Shown piece by piece: positions 39,984 to 49,079 of a stretch of DNA of 64,000 nucleotides. Origin of the DNA: Odoribacter sp. UBA944. Lineage in GTDB: Bacteria; Bacteroidota; Bacteroidia; Bacteroidales; Marinifilaceae. Each line of letters starts with the position of its first letter. The first letter of the stretch is position 1. A program made the position numbers and the translations under genes. The stretch covers positions 81,296 through 145,295 of the forward strand of contig DBDA01000033.1 in the NCBI GenBank assembly GCA_002293375.1, read 5' to 3'. The notes beneath the pieces are model-generated. The model had not been told where the DNA came from and made no database searches. It was given only the letters and a program-made list of their open reading frames with translations.

Positions 39984-41033
39984 ATGGGTAAACATCTCTT
40001 TCTTGTACACAGTCAGATTGTCTATCTGATTACCTGTCAGATCATTCAGGATAAGAGTCTGAAAGAGGAGGAGTGTATACTCTTATTGGAACGTGGTTTC
40101 GTTCCTCCGGCGGGAAACAACATACGCACCGTTTCCGTACCGGCAGGCCTTCTTACAAAGCAGCGGATATGGACGGGCTTTCGTTTGGGCGAAACGAAAC
40201 GCATCATTCAAGAATACGACCGTCTTTTGGAAAAAGAGATGGGAGAATCCTTTTATTTCTACACACCGCAAACGGGAACAGATCCCGCCAATATAATTAT
40301 CAGTCATCCGCATTGTTATCGGTATTTTATTGTAGAAGAAGGCATCGGATCTTACCGTAGAGAGAACATTCACTATTTTCGAGGATATCGGTGGATTGCG
40401 TTGCAGGTATTTAAACGGCTATTTCCGCGAATATATACCGTCAAAGAGTATTTCGTCACGGTATCCCATCCGAAATTTGCCGGTTGCATCGGTATATCCG
40501 AAAAAGTTTTCCCCTATCTCGACAGACAATGTGTGCAGGTGCTTCGTTCTCCGTTCCGGAAAATCAGTTTGGATGAAATACCTGAAGCCATCATCGTACT
40601 GGATTATATACAAGGGTTTAAACGTCTGTCTACAACAGACTATTTGGAGTTGTTGAGGCAATTGGACGCATTCTTTAGTACCCATTGTCATTACAAAGAG
40701 CTTGGTTTTAAATTTCATCCGACCCACTACCTGAAACACCCGGAATTTGTTGAAGATGTCAGGAAGCTTTTTCAACATTTTAATCAGGAACGCCCGTATC
40801 TTTACCGAGAAATTGCCCCCGAAATATCGCTGGAAAACATCGCCTTCAGTTATGCTCCGGATTTTTACGGTCTCTTCTCTTCTTCTCTGGTGTATGCAAG
40901 AATCGCCGGCAGCAACATTTATGGGCTCAACATCCTCTTTGGAAAGATTTCTCCCGCCTATCGAAACATATGGGAGGGATTAAAAAGCATGCATGATTTC
41001 CAAGAGGAAGAGCTTCGCTTAAACGAAGGCTAA
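39984..41033 (+). CDS. Sialyltransferase-superfamily-like protein (candidate nonulosonic acid transferase)
   Basis: 349 residues, no signal peptide. The N terminus (MGKHLFLVHSQIVYLITCQI) resembles that of GT52/polysialyltransferase proteins. The three sialyltransferase motifs are visible in order and spacing: EEG at 118-120, HP at 245-246 (FKFHPTHY) and SSS at 299-301 (GLFSSSLVYA). In GT38/52/80 these supply the catalytic acid region and bind the CMP phosphate. Its neighbour, converging from the other strand, is a CMP-pseudaminic acid operon, so a pseudaminyl or related transferase is an attractive inference. Overall similarity is weak, so the family call is tentative. Confidence 0.6.
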   Translation: MGKHLFLVHSQIVYLITCQIIQDKSLKEEECILLLERGFVPPAGNNIRTVSVPAGLLTKQRIWTGFRLGETKRIIQEYDRLLEKEMGESFYFYTPQTGTDPANIIISHPHCYRYFIVEEGIGSYRRENIHYFRGYRWIALQVFKRLFPRIYTVKEYFVTVSHPKFAGCIGISEKVFPYLDRQCVQVLRSPFRKISLDEIPEAIIVLDYIQGFKRLSTTDYLELLRQLDAFFSTHCHYKELGFKFHPTHYLKHPEFVEDVRKLFQHFNQERPYLYREIAPEISLENIAFSYAPDFYGLFSSSLVYARIAGSNIYGLNILFGKISPAYRNIWEGLKSMHDFQEEELRLNEG

Positions 41034-41049
41034 AATCGGATACAAAAAA

Positions 41050-41973
41050 TCACCCTTTTTCAGCTCCCTGAAAAAACAGCGTCCGCGACACGTGCCAACG
41101 GAACAGGACCAATACATTGCCTTTTGTCGTTCGTCCCGTCAAGATATAATAGCACCAGAGCAGCAGCGTTGCTCCCCACTTAAGAATCTCTTCTATACAG
41201 CGTTTCAGGAACACACCGTTGCCTTTCCGGAGGCATCTCATCCGTTCGCTACTGCCAATTCCATCTCCCAATCTTTTGACGTAGGAAAGGGTCGTGCGGG
41301 ATTCTGGAATAGCATGAAAAACAGCTATATCAGGCAAATAAAAGAGAGAAACATTCCGGGAACGCAACCGGAAAAAGAACTCTTTCTCTTCTCCACCCAT
41401 CAGATTTTTCTTACACCGGCCCAATTCGGTGTTAAAGAGCCCGGCCGTGTGTGTACAGGATTTGTGAAATCCCATGTTGGCGCCGACAGGGTATTGCTTT
41501 TTTTTAAACAGCCTGATCTGATCCCCCATGTCTAAAGCGGAGACCCAGCTACGGCTCCATGTAGAGAGCCAGGCCGGAGGATCGCCCGATTCGTAAAGCG
41601 GAATGATTTTCCCTCCGAATGCCTGAATTTCCGGATGGGTAACCAAGTGATTAGAGAGATTTTTCAGGTACGACGGATGCACAAAAGAGTCGTCATCGAG
41701 AAAAATCAGCATCTCTTCCTTCGCTTCCCGAATGCCCCGATTCCGGGCATGGGAAAGTCCCTGTTGTTCTTCAACAAAATACCGAAAGCGGATACTCGGG
41801 TAGTCGGCATGGAAGCGCCGGCACTCCTCTTCCGTGGAATCCGTGCTGTTGTTATTCACCAATACGATTTCGTACAGCATCGGAGAAAAATCATTCTCTG
41901 CCATCTTTTGCAAAGCGGTATACAGGTATTTCTCCCGGTTGTATGTACAAATAATAATACTAAACATGACCAT
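41050..41973 (-). CDS. GT2 family glycosyltransferase
   Basis: GT-A inverting glycosyltransferase of 307 residues: FSIIICTYNREKYL at the N terminus, LVNNNSTD, and the metal-binding DDD triad in EMLIFLDDDSF. A C-terminal hydrophobic helix near residues 255-275 may anchor it at the membrane. It is the last gene of the pseudaminic acid operon, 27 bases after pseI. ATG 41967 is an alternative start. Donor unknown. Confidence 0.87.
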   Translation of the reverse strand: MVMFSIIICTYNREKYLYTALQKMAENDFSPMLYEIVLVNNNSTDSTEEECRRFHADYPSIRFRYFVEEQQGLSHARNRGIREAKEEMLIFLDDDSFVHPSYLKNLSNHLVTHPEIQAFGGKIIPLYESGDPPAWLSTWSRSWVSALDMGDQIRLFKKKQYPVGANMGFHKSCTHTAGLFNTELGRCKKNLMGGEEKEFFFRLRSRNVSLFYLPDIAVFHAIPESRTTLSYVKRLGDGIGSSERMRCLRKGNGVFLKRCIEEILKWGATLLLWCYYILTGRTTKGNVLVLFRWHVSRTLFFQGAEKG

Positions 41974-42000
41974 CCATGTGTAAAAATCCTTTTCCTATCC

Positions 42001-43005
42001 TCAACAGTCCGTAAAATCCAAAGGCTTCCCTTTTTTTATATCTGTCTTTGCTTTTTTACCCAATAGATCAAAAAAATACCTGGGATGCAATCCATTTCCC
42101 GGCCGTATTACCTTTATGTTATCTTTTGTCAGAAGCTCTCCGGCTCTGATGGCTTGAGAAGCATAAATGGAGCGTTTAAATATCCGGCTGTTTTTTTCCG
42201 CTTCCAGAACGCCATATGATACGTTCCCCAATGCCGAGTAAGCGCGGTTCACCTCTTCCGTCAACATTTTCATCTCTTGCGGTTCCATTGAAAAGGCGCT
42301 GTCGACCCCGCCTTCGACGCGGCTTAAACAGAAATGTTTTTCGATAACCGTCGCTCCCAAAGCAACGGACGCTATGGCAACGCCTATACCCAATGTGTGG
42401 TCGGAAAGACCAACGTTACAATCAAATAACTGTTTTAGGTGTGGAATGGTGAGCAGGTTGGTATTCTCCGGTGTAGCCGGGTAGGTGCTGGTGCATTTCA
42501 ATAAGGTCAGATCCTTACAACCGTTTTCCCGCAAGGTATTCACCGCTTCTTCTATCTCTGCCAGCGTGGAAGCGCCGGTTGACATGATCACAGGTTTGCC
42601 TGTTCGGGCTATGTATTTGAGCAGCGGGATGTGATTGACTTCGAACGACGCGATCTTATAGATCGGATTATTTAATTTTTCCAGAAAATCGACGGCTGTT
42701 TCGTCAAAAGGAGTGGAGAAACAGAGCAATCCTTTCTCTTTCGCCCGTTCGTAAATGGGTTTGTGCCATTCCCAAGGGGTATGGGCTTCCTGGTACAGAT
42801 CATACAAGTCTCGGCCATTCCACAGGGATTGGGCATCGCGAATGGTATATGCTCCGGGTATTGTTATCGTATCGGCTGTGTAGGTTTGCAGCTTGATAGC
42901 GCTGACCCCTGCTTTTGCCGCCGCATCAACAATTTCCAAAGCCCGCTCCAGGCTTTGGTTGTGGTTGCCGGACATTTCGGCGATGATGAAAATTTTATTC
43001 TTCAT
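42001..43005 (-). CDS. pseI: Pseudaminic acid synthase
   Basis: NeuB-family enzyme that condenses phosphoenolpyruvate with 2,4-diacetamido-trideoxy-altrose to give pseudaminic acid. The 334-residue TIM-barrel domain starts FIIAEMSGNHNQSLERALE, and IKLQTYTADT is the PseI-like version of the NeuB sequence. The C-terminal SAF/antifreeze-like domain (about 275-334) is complete. It overlaps the tandem-GNAT gene by 11 bases. PseI rather than NeuB is favoured by the SGNHN motif and by the neighbouring pseB, pseC and pseF. Confidence 0.88.
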   Translation of the reverse strand: MKNKIFIIAEMSGNHNQSLERALEIVDAAAKAGVSAIKLQTYTADTITIPGAYTIRDAQSLWNGRDLYDLYQEAHTPWEWHKPIYERAKEKGLLCFSTPFDETAVDFLEKLNNPIYKIASFEVNHIPLLKYIARTGKPVIMSTGASTLAEIEEAVNTLRENGCKDLTLLKCTSTYPATPENTNLLTIPHLKQLFDCNVGLSDHTLGIGVAIASVALGATVIEKHFCLSRVEGGVDSAFSMEPQEMKMLTEEVNRAYSALGNVSYGVLEAEKNSRIFKRSIYASQAIRAGELLTKDNIKVIRPGNGLHPRYFFDLLGKKAKTDIKKGKPLDFTDC

Positions 43006-44026
43006 AGTTGCTCAACTTATATTGCAGTGCAGTCATGCCGTTTATTTTCAGCATTTTATCATATGTAAATTTCGCTTTTAAAAATGATCTGATCGAAATA
43101 GTATTGCTCTCTTTTATCTGCGCAATAATAGTTTGTTGATGGGTTGTTTTAAAATATTCGGCACACGCTTTTTGCAGCAATATAGTAGCCAATCCTTTCC
43201 CTCTGAAATTTTTATCTATTAAAATCCCGACGAGTGCAGATTTTTCGTCCTCTTTATCAAATCTCACTAATCCAACAGGTTGCGCTGAAATTTCGCCGAT
43301 AAAATAGCGTACATTCTTATCTTTGATCTTTTTATCGAACCATATCGCATGTGTTTCAAAATCAATCGGCTGTGGGTTAAATGAATTTTCTCTTGTCATT
43401 TTTTCGTTTGCCCAATTGAATATAAGCTCCTTATCGCTATCTCTCATTTTTCGCAACGACAGAAAATTATTTATTTTAGCATGAATCACCACATTTTTAA
43501 ATTCGCCATTTATGCAACAATGCTCTTTCAAAACGGCCTCTTTTTGGTATCCCTTGTTCTCTATTGCTTTGTATAAATGGGGACGCAAATCAAATGCGTA
43601 TGTATATATCTTGTGCAAATCAAGCTCAGCGAATGCTACCTGTTCCAACAAATCCAGGTAAATGCCCCAATACTTGTGAAAAAAATCTTTTTCTAAGTCA
43701 GTGTCTACGATAAACGAAATCTCGGCGTTTTTATCTGTCCAATTAATATGTACCAAACCGCCGTAACCGATGCATTTTCCGTCTTCCAAATACGAAAACA
43801 AAATCTGGTCGGGCTTTTCTTGCTCAAAAAGTTTGGCTACTACGTTGTCAAAATAGTTGTTCTGATCGGTTTCGGTCAAAGGTTTTACCTGACGTAAATG
43901 GTACAGTTGCTCGTTGCGCCATTGCATGATACGCATTCGGTCTTGGTAACGAATGGGTACAAGTGAATATTCGTTTTTCGTAAAAATATTGTTTTTCAAA
44001 CATTTATATGTTTTATTCTGTTCCAT
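42995..44026 (-). CDS. pseH: Tandem GNAT acetyltransferase, PseH-like
   Basis: 343 residues made of two GNAT-fold halves. The first (about 18-180) is RimJ/PseH-like (VPIRYQDRMRIMQWRN...), with the acetyl-CoA loop region not canonical. The second (about 188-338) has NEKMTRENSFNPQPIDFETH and a clear acetyl-CoA loop (FRGKGLATILLQKA), and resembles the acetyltransferase domain fused to PseG in some bacteria. One half probably performs the PseH step, N-acetylation of the UDP-4-amino-altrosamine. It overlaps pseF by 14 and pseI by 11 bases and is AT-rich. Confidence 0.68.
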   Translation of the reverse strand: MEQNKTYKCLKNNIFTKNEYSLVPIRYQDRMRIMQWRNEQLYHLRQVKPLTETDQNNYFDNVVAKLFEQEKPDQILFSYLEDGKCIGYGGLVHINWTDKNAEISFIVDTDLEKDFFHKYWGIYLDLLEQVAFAELDLHKIYTYAFDLRPHLYKAIENKGYQKEAVLKEHCCINGEFKNVVIHAKINNFLSLRKMRDSDKELIFNWANEKMTRENSFNPQPIDFETHAIWFDKKIKDKNVRYFIGEISAQPVGLVRFDKEDEKSALVGILIDKNFRGKGLATILLQKACAEYFKTTHQQTIIAQIKESNTISIRSFLKAKFTYDKMLKINGMTALQYKLSNYEE

Positions 44027-44708
44027 TTTTTAAAAGTTGGTATTTTAATTCGGCCAACTGCCAATCGGTTTCGTTATCTATATCCTGTCCTTCCAGTTCG
44101 TCAATGATGATACCTCCCGAATGAGAGGTAAACAAGGTTTTTTCTCGAAATAAAACGTCCGTTTTAAAAAAATAGAACTGGCCGGCATCGTGGTAAGCTA
44201 CCGGCAGGTCCTGCGAACGCGCATGCAGGTATTCAGGGTAATTCATGCTGAGTTTTCCCTCTTCATTTTTCAATGAACGCCATATCGGATAACTGAACGG
44301 CAGAACCGGAAACACCGATAAATAATTTTTTTGCACCAAAAGAGCAAAAGCTTCTTTCAATTTATCGGCCGTAACAAATACAGCCGTAGGGTAGATACAA
44401 CACGCGTGCTCAAAATGATTTCCCATTTTTTCATAGCCAGCGAGCACTTCGAGTAAAGCATCTGCAGTCGTGGCATGATCGCCCGATGCGGCTTCACTGC
44501 GCAAAAATGGAATCTTCGCACCATATTTTCCGGCAATTCCGGCAATTTCCGGATCATCCGTCGAAACCATCACCTCGTCGAACAGTTTTGAATGTATCGC
44601 CGCTTCTATTGAATAGGCGATGATCGGTTTACCCAGAAACGGTTTGATGTTTTTCCGGGGGATGCGTTTGCTCCCGCCACGGGCCGGAATAATGGCGATA
44701 CGCTTCAT
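44013..44708 (-). CDS. pseF: Pseudaminic acid cytidylyltransferase
   Basis: Activates pseudaminic acid with CTP to CMP-pseudaminic acid. The 231-residue protein carries the CMP-sugar synthetase P-loop-like motif (AIIPARGGSKRIPRKN) and is close in length to PseF/NeuA. Features such as KPIIAYSIEAA, VSTDDPEIA and QFYFFK fit PseF. The ATG overlaps the pseC stop codon by one base (TGATG), suggesting translational coupling. Confidence 0.88.
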   Translation of the reverse strand: MKRIAIIPARGGSKRIPRKNIKPFLGKPIIAYSIEAAIHSKLFDEVMVSTDDPEIAGIAGKYGAKIPFLRSEAASGDHATTADALLEVLAGYEKMGNHFEHACCIYPTAVFVTADKLKEAFALLVQKNYLSVFPVLPFSYPIWRSLKNEEGKLSMNYPEYLHARSQDLPVAYHDAGQFYFFKTDVLFREKTLFTSHSGGIIIDELEGQDIDNETDWQLAELKYQLLKNGTE

Positions 44709-45859
44709 CACACCACCTCTTTAATGGTCCTGATCACATATTCCACCTGTTCGTCCGTCAGAGTCGGATAGATCGGAATGCTCAGACATTGTTCGTAATA
44801 GTGTTCCGCATGAGGCAAACTTCCCGTTTTGTATCCCAACGATTGGTAATAGGGCAATGTGTGCACGGGAATATAGTGGATCTGGGAAAAAATTCCTTTT
44901 TCCCTTAGTTTATCATAGACCTCTTTCCGACCGGACACTTTGATGACGTATAAATGATACGCATGTCCGACGGAGTCGGAAGGTTTCATTGATTCAACGA
45001 CACCCGAAAGAGCTTCATCATACCGTTTGGCAATTTCGCGGCGCCGTTCTATCCCTGCTTCTGCTCGTTTCAGTTGCGAAATCCCAAGGGCTGCATTTAT
45101 TTCGGGAAGCCGGTAGTTGTATCCAAGCATTTGCATTTCGTAGTACCAACCTCCGTCGTTTTGGCTCATCAGATCAGGATCTTTGGTAATCCCATGTGAA
45201 CGCAACAGGATTAATTTTCGATACAAAGCCTCGTTGTTCGTTGTGATTATTCCGCCTTCCCCTGTCGTAATGTGTTTGACGGGATGAAAAGAGAAAACGG
45301 TCAGGTCCGCAAACTTTCCGTTTCCGCACGATTGTTTTTCACCCGAAGAATCGATAAAATAACCGCCGGGGGCATGACAGGCGTCTTCAATGATCCACAA
45401 CCCATATTTATCGGCAACCTTCCGCAACTGCTCCATATTGACGGGATAGCCTGCAAAGTCTACAGGGATAATCCCCTGGTAGGTGCCGGCCGGAGCCTGT
45501 TGCAATAATTTTTCAACGGCCGGGATATCAATCAAGGCGGTTTGCGGATCAATATCGGAAAAAACAACCTTTCCGCCGCAATAACGGATGCAGTTCGCCG
45601 AAGCTGCAAAAGTAATGGGCGTCGTAATTACTTTACTTTTTTCGCTCACCTCCAACGCCAGGGCGGACAAATGAAGGGCAGCTGTCCCGTTCATCACGGC
45701 TACGGCGTATTTTGCCCCGACATAAGCCGCAAACTTCTTCTCAAACTCCTCTACCCGGGGCCCTTGTGCCAAGTAATCCGATAACAAGGTATCGTGAACG
45801 GCCTGTATATCTTCTTCCGTTACATGGTGCCTTCCGTAAGGTATGCTCTTTTGTTCCAT
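44708..45859 (-). CDS. pseC: UDP-4-amino-4,6-dideoxy-N-acetyl-beta-L-altrosamine transaminase
   Basis: PLP-dependent DegT/DnrJ/EryC1 aminotransferase of 383 residues, the second enzyme of pseudaminic acid synthesis. The N terminus is YGRHHVTEEDIQAV; NGTAALHLS binds the cofactor phosphate, and the lysine in SFHPVKHITTGEGG forms the Schiff base. It directly abuts the upstream flavoprotein gene. PseC is favoured over other sugar aminotransferases by the context. Confidence 0.88.
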   Translation of the reverse strand: MEQKSIPYGRHHVTEEDIQAVHDTLLSDYLAQGPRVEEFEKKFAAYVGAKYAVAVMNGTAALHLSALALEVSEKSKVITTPITFAASANCIRYCGGKVVFSDIDPQTALIDIPAVEKLLQQAPAGTYQGIIPVDFAGYPVNMEQLRKVADKYGLWIIEDACHAPGGYFIDSSGEKQSCGNGKFADLTVFSFHPVKHITTGEGGIITTNNEALYRKLILLRSHGITKDPDLMSQNDGGWYYEMQMLGYNYRLPEINAALGISQLKRAEAGIERRREIAKRYDEALSGVVESMKPSDSVGHAYHLYVIKVSGRKEVYDKLREKGIFSQIHYIPVHTLPYYQSLGYKTGSLPHAEHYYEQCLSIPIYPTLTDEQVEYVIRTIKEVV

Positions 45860-47107
45860 TTAAAATAGTTTTTTGGATAAATCAATGGCTGCTCCCATTG
45901 CCGCATCCATGTTGTAATATTCCCACTCTGCAAAACGGCCCAACAGGTATACGTTTTCGCTGATCAGTTTACTTTTTAATGAATTGAGCATTTGCCGGGT
46001 ATCGGGGCTTTGAATAGGATACGTGTATTTTGTATACTCGTGCGTTATGTATTTCAATGAGAAGGGGATTTTCTTTATTTGTTGCAAAATCTCCTCCTGC
46101 CCGATATAATCTGTGAATTCCAAAGTGGCAGTTCTCACCGAGGAAGTCGCATTATTGGAAGCCGCGAAATTGCCCGTACAGATAATACGATGCGCGTCGT
46201 ATTCCGGATCGGGCAAATAGATCCAACTATAATCCGTATGTTCTGTTTCGCACAAAACAGAGGTGGTTCCGTGATAGCCCAACGATTCTATTTCTAAACG
46301 GTATGCCGAAATATCAATACCCGATAGTATGGATGGCAACTCTTTTATATTTCCGCAAAAAATGACGGCATCAAATAGTTCACCCTGTATATTCCAACCG
46401 GAACCCTCTTTTTTAATGGAATCTATACCGGAATTATATTCAATACTTATGTCTTTAGCCAGCCTGTCAGCAATAAATTGTGAACCATTGCTTTGGGGAT
46501 AGTAAAATGAACTATGCACCATATTCATCTCTTTAACATGGTTGAAATTATTAAAGATGATTTCTTCCGGTGTCGGCATGGGTAATTTTCCCTCCAACCA
46601 AGACAAAGGAATGTTTCTTAAATCCTGTTTCCATATTTTTTGATTGTAGGGTTTAAAGTAAATTTCATACAGTGTTTTTCCGAAACGGGAAATCAAAAAT
46701 TCTTCAAAATTATTAGGCTTTCCATTTTTGTTTTCTTCTATACCAAAAATGTCCTTAATAATATTCCTTTGAATTTCCCTTTCATATATGTAGATATGAT
46801 TTTCGATAGGATATGGGCATATTGGAGTGTTGGGTATGGATGCAACAGCATTTCTTATTGCTTTTGTAAATTCAACGTCTTTGTTAAAAAACTTCCAAAA
46901 CCACTCTAATACATCTTGTCTGCGGGAATTAAAAACGTGTCCGCCAACTTTGTGATAAAGATTTCCTTTTACAATATCACATTTGATCAGTCCTCCCGGT
47001 TTGGATTCTTTTTCAAAAACCTTTACATCATACTTTTTTAGAAGATGCGCTATTGATAAACCGGAGATCCCTCCGCCTATGACTGCAATTTTTTTCACTA
47101 TTTCCAT
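45860..47107 (-). CDS. UDP-galactopyranose-mutase-like FAD protein
   Basis: 415 residues, with an N-terminal dinucleotide-binding motif (IAVIGGGISGLSIAHLL) and the pattern KVGGHVFNSRRQDV, which recalls the Gly-Gly-His loop of UDP-galactopyranose mutase (UGM). YPIENHIYIY, the KPYNQKIW region and LLGRFAEWEYYNMD at the C terminus also fit this fold. It may be a sugar-ring mutase or an FAD oxidoreductase acting on the glycan; it is not a known pseudaminic acid step. AT-rich like its neighbours, it overlaps the 301-residue gene by 10 bases. Confidence 0.72.
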   Translation of the reverse strand: MEIVKKIAVIGGGISGLSIAHLLKKYDVKVFEKESKPGGLIKCDIVKGNLYHKVGGHVFNSRRQDVLEWFWKFFNKDVEFTKAIRNAVASIPNTPICPYPIENHIYIYEREIQRNIIKDIFGIEENKNGKPNNFEEFLISRFGKTLYEIYFKPYNQKIWKQDLRNIPLSWLEGKLPMPTPEEIIFNNFNHVKEMNMVHSSFYYPQSNGSQFIADRLAKDISIEYNSGIDSIKKEGSGWNIQGELFDAVIFCGNIKELPSILSGIDISAYRLEIESLGYHGTTSVLCETEHTDYSWIYLPDPEYDAHRIICTGNFAASNNATSSVRTATLEFTDYIGQEEILQQIKKIPFSLKYITHEYTKYTYPIQSPDTRQMLNSLKSKLISENVYLLGRFAEWEYYNMDAAMGAAIDLSKKLF

Positions 47108-48003
47108 TTAGACAACTTTATCGGATGAATGAACACCAAGTCATCGGGAAAGTTTTCGATTAATTTTTTTAAATCAAAACGATGTTTTTTTTCTATATCC
47201 GCAATGACATCCATTTCGTTGGCAATAGAAGAAAGTCCCTGCTTTTGATCTGTTGCAACACAGTCGGCGCTTAAAAGTAACGACGTAGGAATAGCGTATT
47301 CCACAAATAAATCCAATGCTGCAAATGCTCCGCAATACTGAAAAAAGTTGTCATGGCTGGCGGGTATCAAAAGGCAGTCACTAAACGCCCACACAAGCGG
47401 ATAATTTACCTTGCGCTTAAACAGCGCTATAAAGGCGCTAATAGTTGCTCTCGGGCGAAGAATGCTAATCCACCACAACAACAAGCGTATTTTATCTGCA
47501 AATCTCACCTCTGCGTTAATCCCGTGTTCGGCAAATCGGGCTAAAGCCTCCTCTCTGGATGGCAAGAGGGACTGGACTTCCACTTTCGGTTTGTACAGTT
47601 TAAAACGATACTGCGTTAACCACAACCCCTGCAATCCTTTGTCGTTCATGCGTTTTTGAGCAGGAACCCGTATATCTCTTATGTAACAGCTTTTATCGTC
47701 TATTTTGAAGAAATCAAACAGATTGCGTTCATTTATTGTGGGATTCAGCAACATATCATCGGCAATTACGAAATAATGAGTATATTGCTTCTTCATTTTA
47801 TGAATTTGCTGATATGCCTGCGCAATGTAAGATTGGAAATGCAGAGAATTAGCATAAACAGACAAGACATTTTCTCTTTCGCCGTCGTAAAACGGCATTA
47901 AATGATAAATGTGTGAAAACTTGTCTTTGTATAAATTTTCAACTATAGGTATGTTCTTATCATAACGATGATTATATATAACAAGCAATACTACCTTTGA
48001 CAT
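47098..48003 (-). CDS. Unknown 301-residue protein in the pse operon
   Basis: No family was recognised. The first about 110 residues (MSKVVLLVIYNHRYD...) look like an alpha/beta domain and include HYFVIADDMLLNP, reminiscent of the DxD loop of GT-A glycosyltransferases, so a sugar transferase is a guess. There is no signal peptide and no convincing membrane span (a hydrophobic patch lies near residues 170-190). It is AT-rich, one base after pseB and overlapping the flavoprotein gene by 10 bases. Confidence 0.6.
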   Translation of the reverse strand: MSKVVLLVIYNHRYDKNIPIVENLYKDKFSHIYHLMPFYDGERENVLSVYANSLHFQSYIAQAYQQIHKMKKQYTHYFVIADDMLLNPTINERNLFDFFKIDDKSCYIRDIRVPAQKRMNDKGLQGLWLTQYRFKLYKPKVEVQSLLPSREEALARFAEHGINAEVRFADKIRLLLWWISILRPRATISAFIALFKRKVNYPLVWAFSDCLLIPASHDNFFQYCGAFAALDLFVEYAIPTSLLLSADCVATDQKQGLSSIANEMDVIADIEKKHRFDLKKLIENFPDDLVFIHPIKLSKWK

Positions 48004-48004
48004 G

Positions 48005-49012
48005 TTATTCTGCTGTAAAATTCGGATCCACGTATTTTTTTATCTTCTCTCTCAAAGATTCTACTGTTTCCCACTCTGTATTGGCGCCTGAATTGTACTT
48101 AAATCCGGGGGGAATCATCTTGGCATGGTAATGTTTCAGGTATTTTTCAACATCGACTCCGGAAGGAAGAATGGCATAATAGCGGTCAAATTCGATGGTA
48201 TTGTATGAATCGCTCTCCGTGATCATCTCCTCGTGCAGTTTTTCGCCCGGACGAATGCCTACGTAATCCAATGTTGCCTGGGGGGCAATGGCTTTTGCAA
48301 GCGTTTCAATGTTGTAAGAGGGAATTTTGGGAACAAAGATCTCGCCACCCAAAGCGTTTTTTATGGCATACATGACCATGGCAACGCCCTCTTCAAGCGA
48401 GATATTGAAACGGGTCATCTCTTTATGTGTGATCGGAATAACTCCTTCTTTGCGTTTGTTCATAAAGAACGGGATAACCGAACCGCGCGATCCCATCACA
48501 TTTCCGTAACGGACTACGGAAAACCGGATATCCCGGCTCCCTTTTACGTTGTTGGCCGCAATAAATAATTTATCGGAACACAGTTTGGTCGCTCCGTATA
48601 GATTGATCGGGGCCGCCGCTTTGTCCGTAGAGAGGGCGACCACGATCTTGACTCCCGTTTCCAAAGCGCTGTCGATCACATGCTGCGCTCCCCCTATGTT
48701 GGTCTTGATGCACTCGTCCGGATTGTACTCGGCGGTCGGCACTTGCTTTAAGGCCGCTGCGTGGATAATGACATCTATCCCCTGGCAAGCCTTTTTCAGA
48801 CGGGGGAGATCCCTGACATCTCCGATAAAAAACCGCAATTGCGGATACAAGTGATGCGGGTAGTTTTGCGCCATCTCGAACTGCTTCAATTCATCCCGCG
48901 AAAAGACAACGATCCGTTTTACTTCCGGATAGTTTTTCAGTATGGTTTCCACGAATTTTTTTCCAAAGGAACCGGTTCCTCCGGTTATAAGAACAGATTT
49001 ATGGTTCAGCAT
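48005..49012 (-). CDS. pseB: UDP-N-acetylglucosamine 4,6-dehydratase (inverting)
   Basis: First enzyme of CMP-pseudaminic acid synthesis, an SDR-type dehydratase/5-epimerase of 335 residues. The Rossmann motif is ITGGTGSFGKKF and the catalytic region STDKAAAPINLYGATK is in the D-K-x-Y form of PseB/FlaA1. RPGEKLHEEM is typical of this group. It is first in the tight operon, 67 bases after the flippase gene, with a minus-strand TATCTTTG box in that gap. Confidence 0.92.
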   Translation of the reverse strand: MLNHKSVLITGGTGSFGKKFVETILKNYPEVKRIVVFSRDELKQFEMAQNYPHHLYPQLRFFIGDVRDLPRLKKACQGIDVIIHAAALKQVPTAEYNPDECIKTNIGGAQHVIDSALETGVKIVVALSTDKAAAPINLYGATKLCSDKLFIAANNVKGSRDIRFSVVRYGNVMGSRGSVIPFFMNKRKEGVIPITHKEMTRFNISLEEGVAMVMYAIKNALGGEIFVPKIPSYNIETLAKAIAPQATLDYVGIRPGEKLHEEMITESDSYNTIEFDRYYAILPSGVDVEKYLKHYHAKMIPPGFKYNSGANTEWETVESLREKIKKYVDPNFTAE

Positions 49013-49063
49013 GTTAAAACTATTTTTTAGCGGGTAAGTGTCTGTTTAAACCCTATCGGTAAA

Positions 49064-49071
49064 GCAAAGAT
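49064..49071 (-). promoter_or_regulatory. -7 box of a candidate pse operon promoter
   Basis: Minus-strand TATCTTTG lies 52 bases before the pseB ATG, in the gap after the flippase gene. No TTTG sits at the -33 distance, so promoter strength is uncertain. Confidence 0.45.
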
Positions 49072-49079
49072 AGCAAAAT

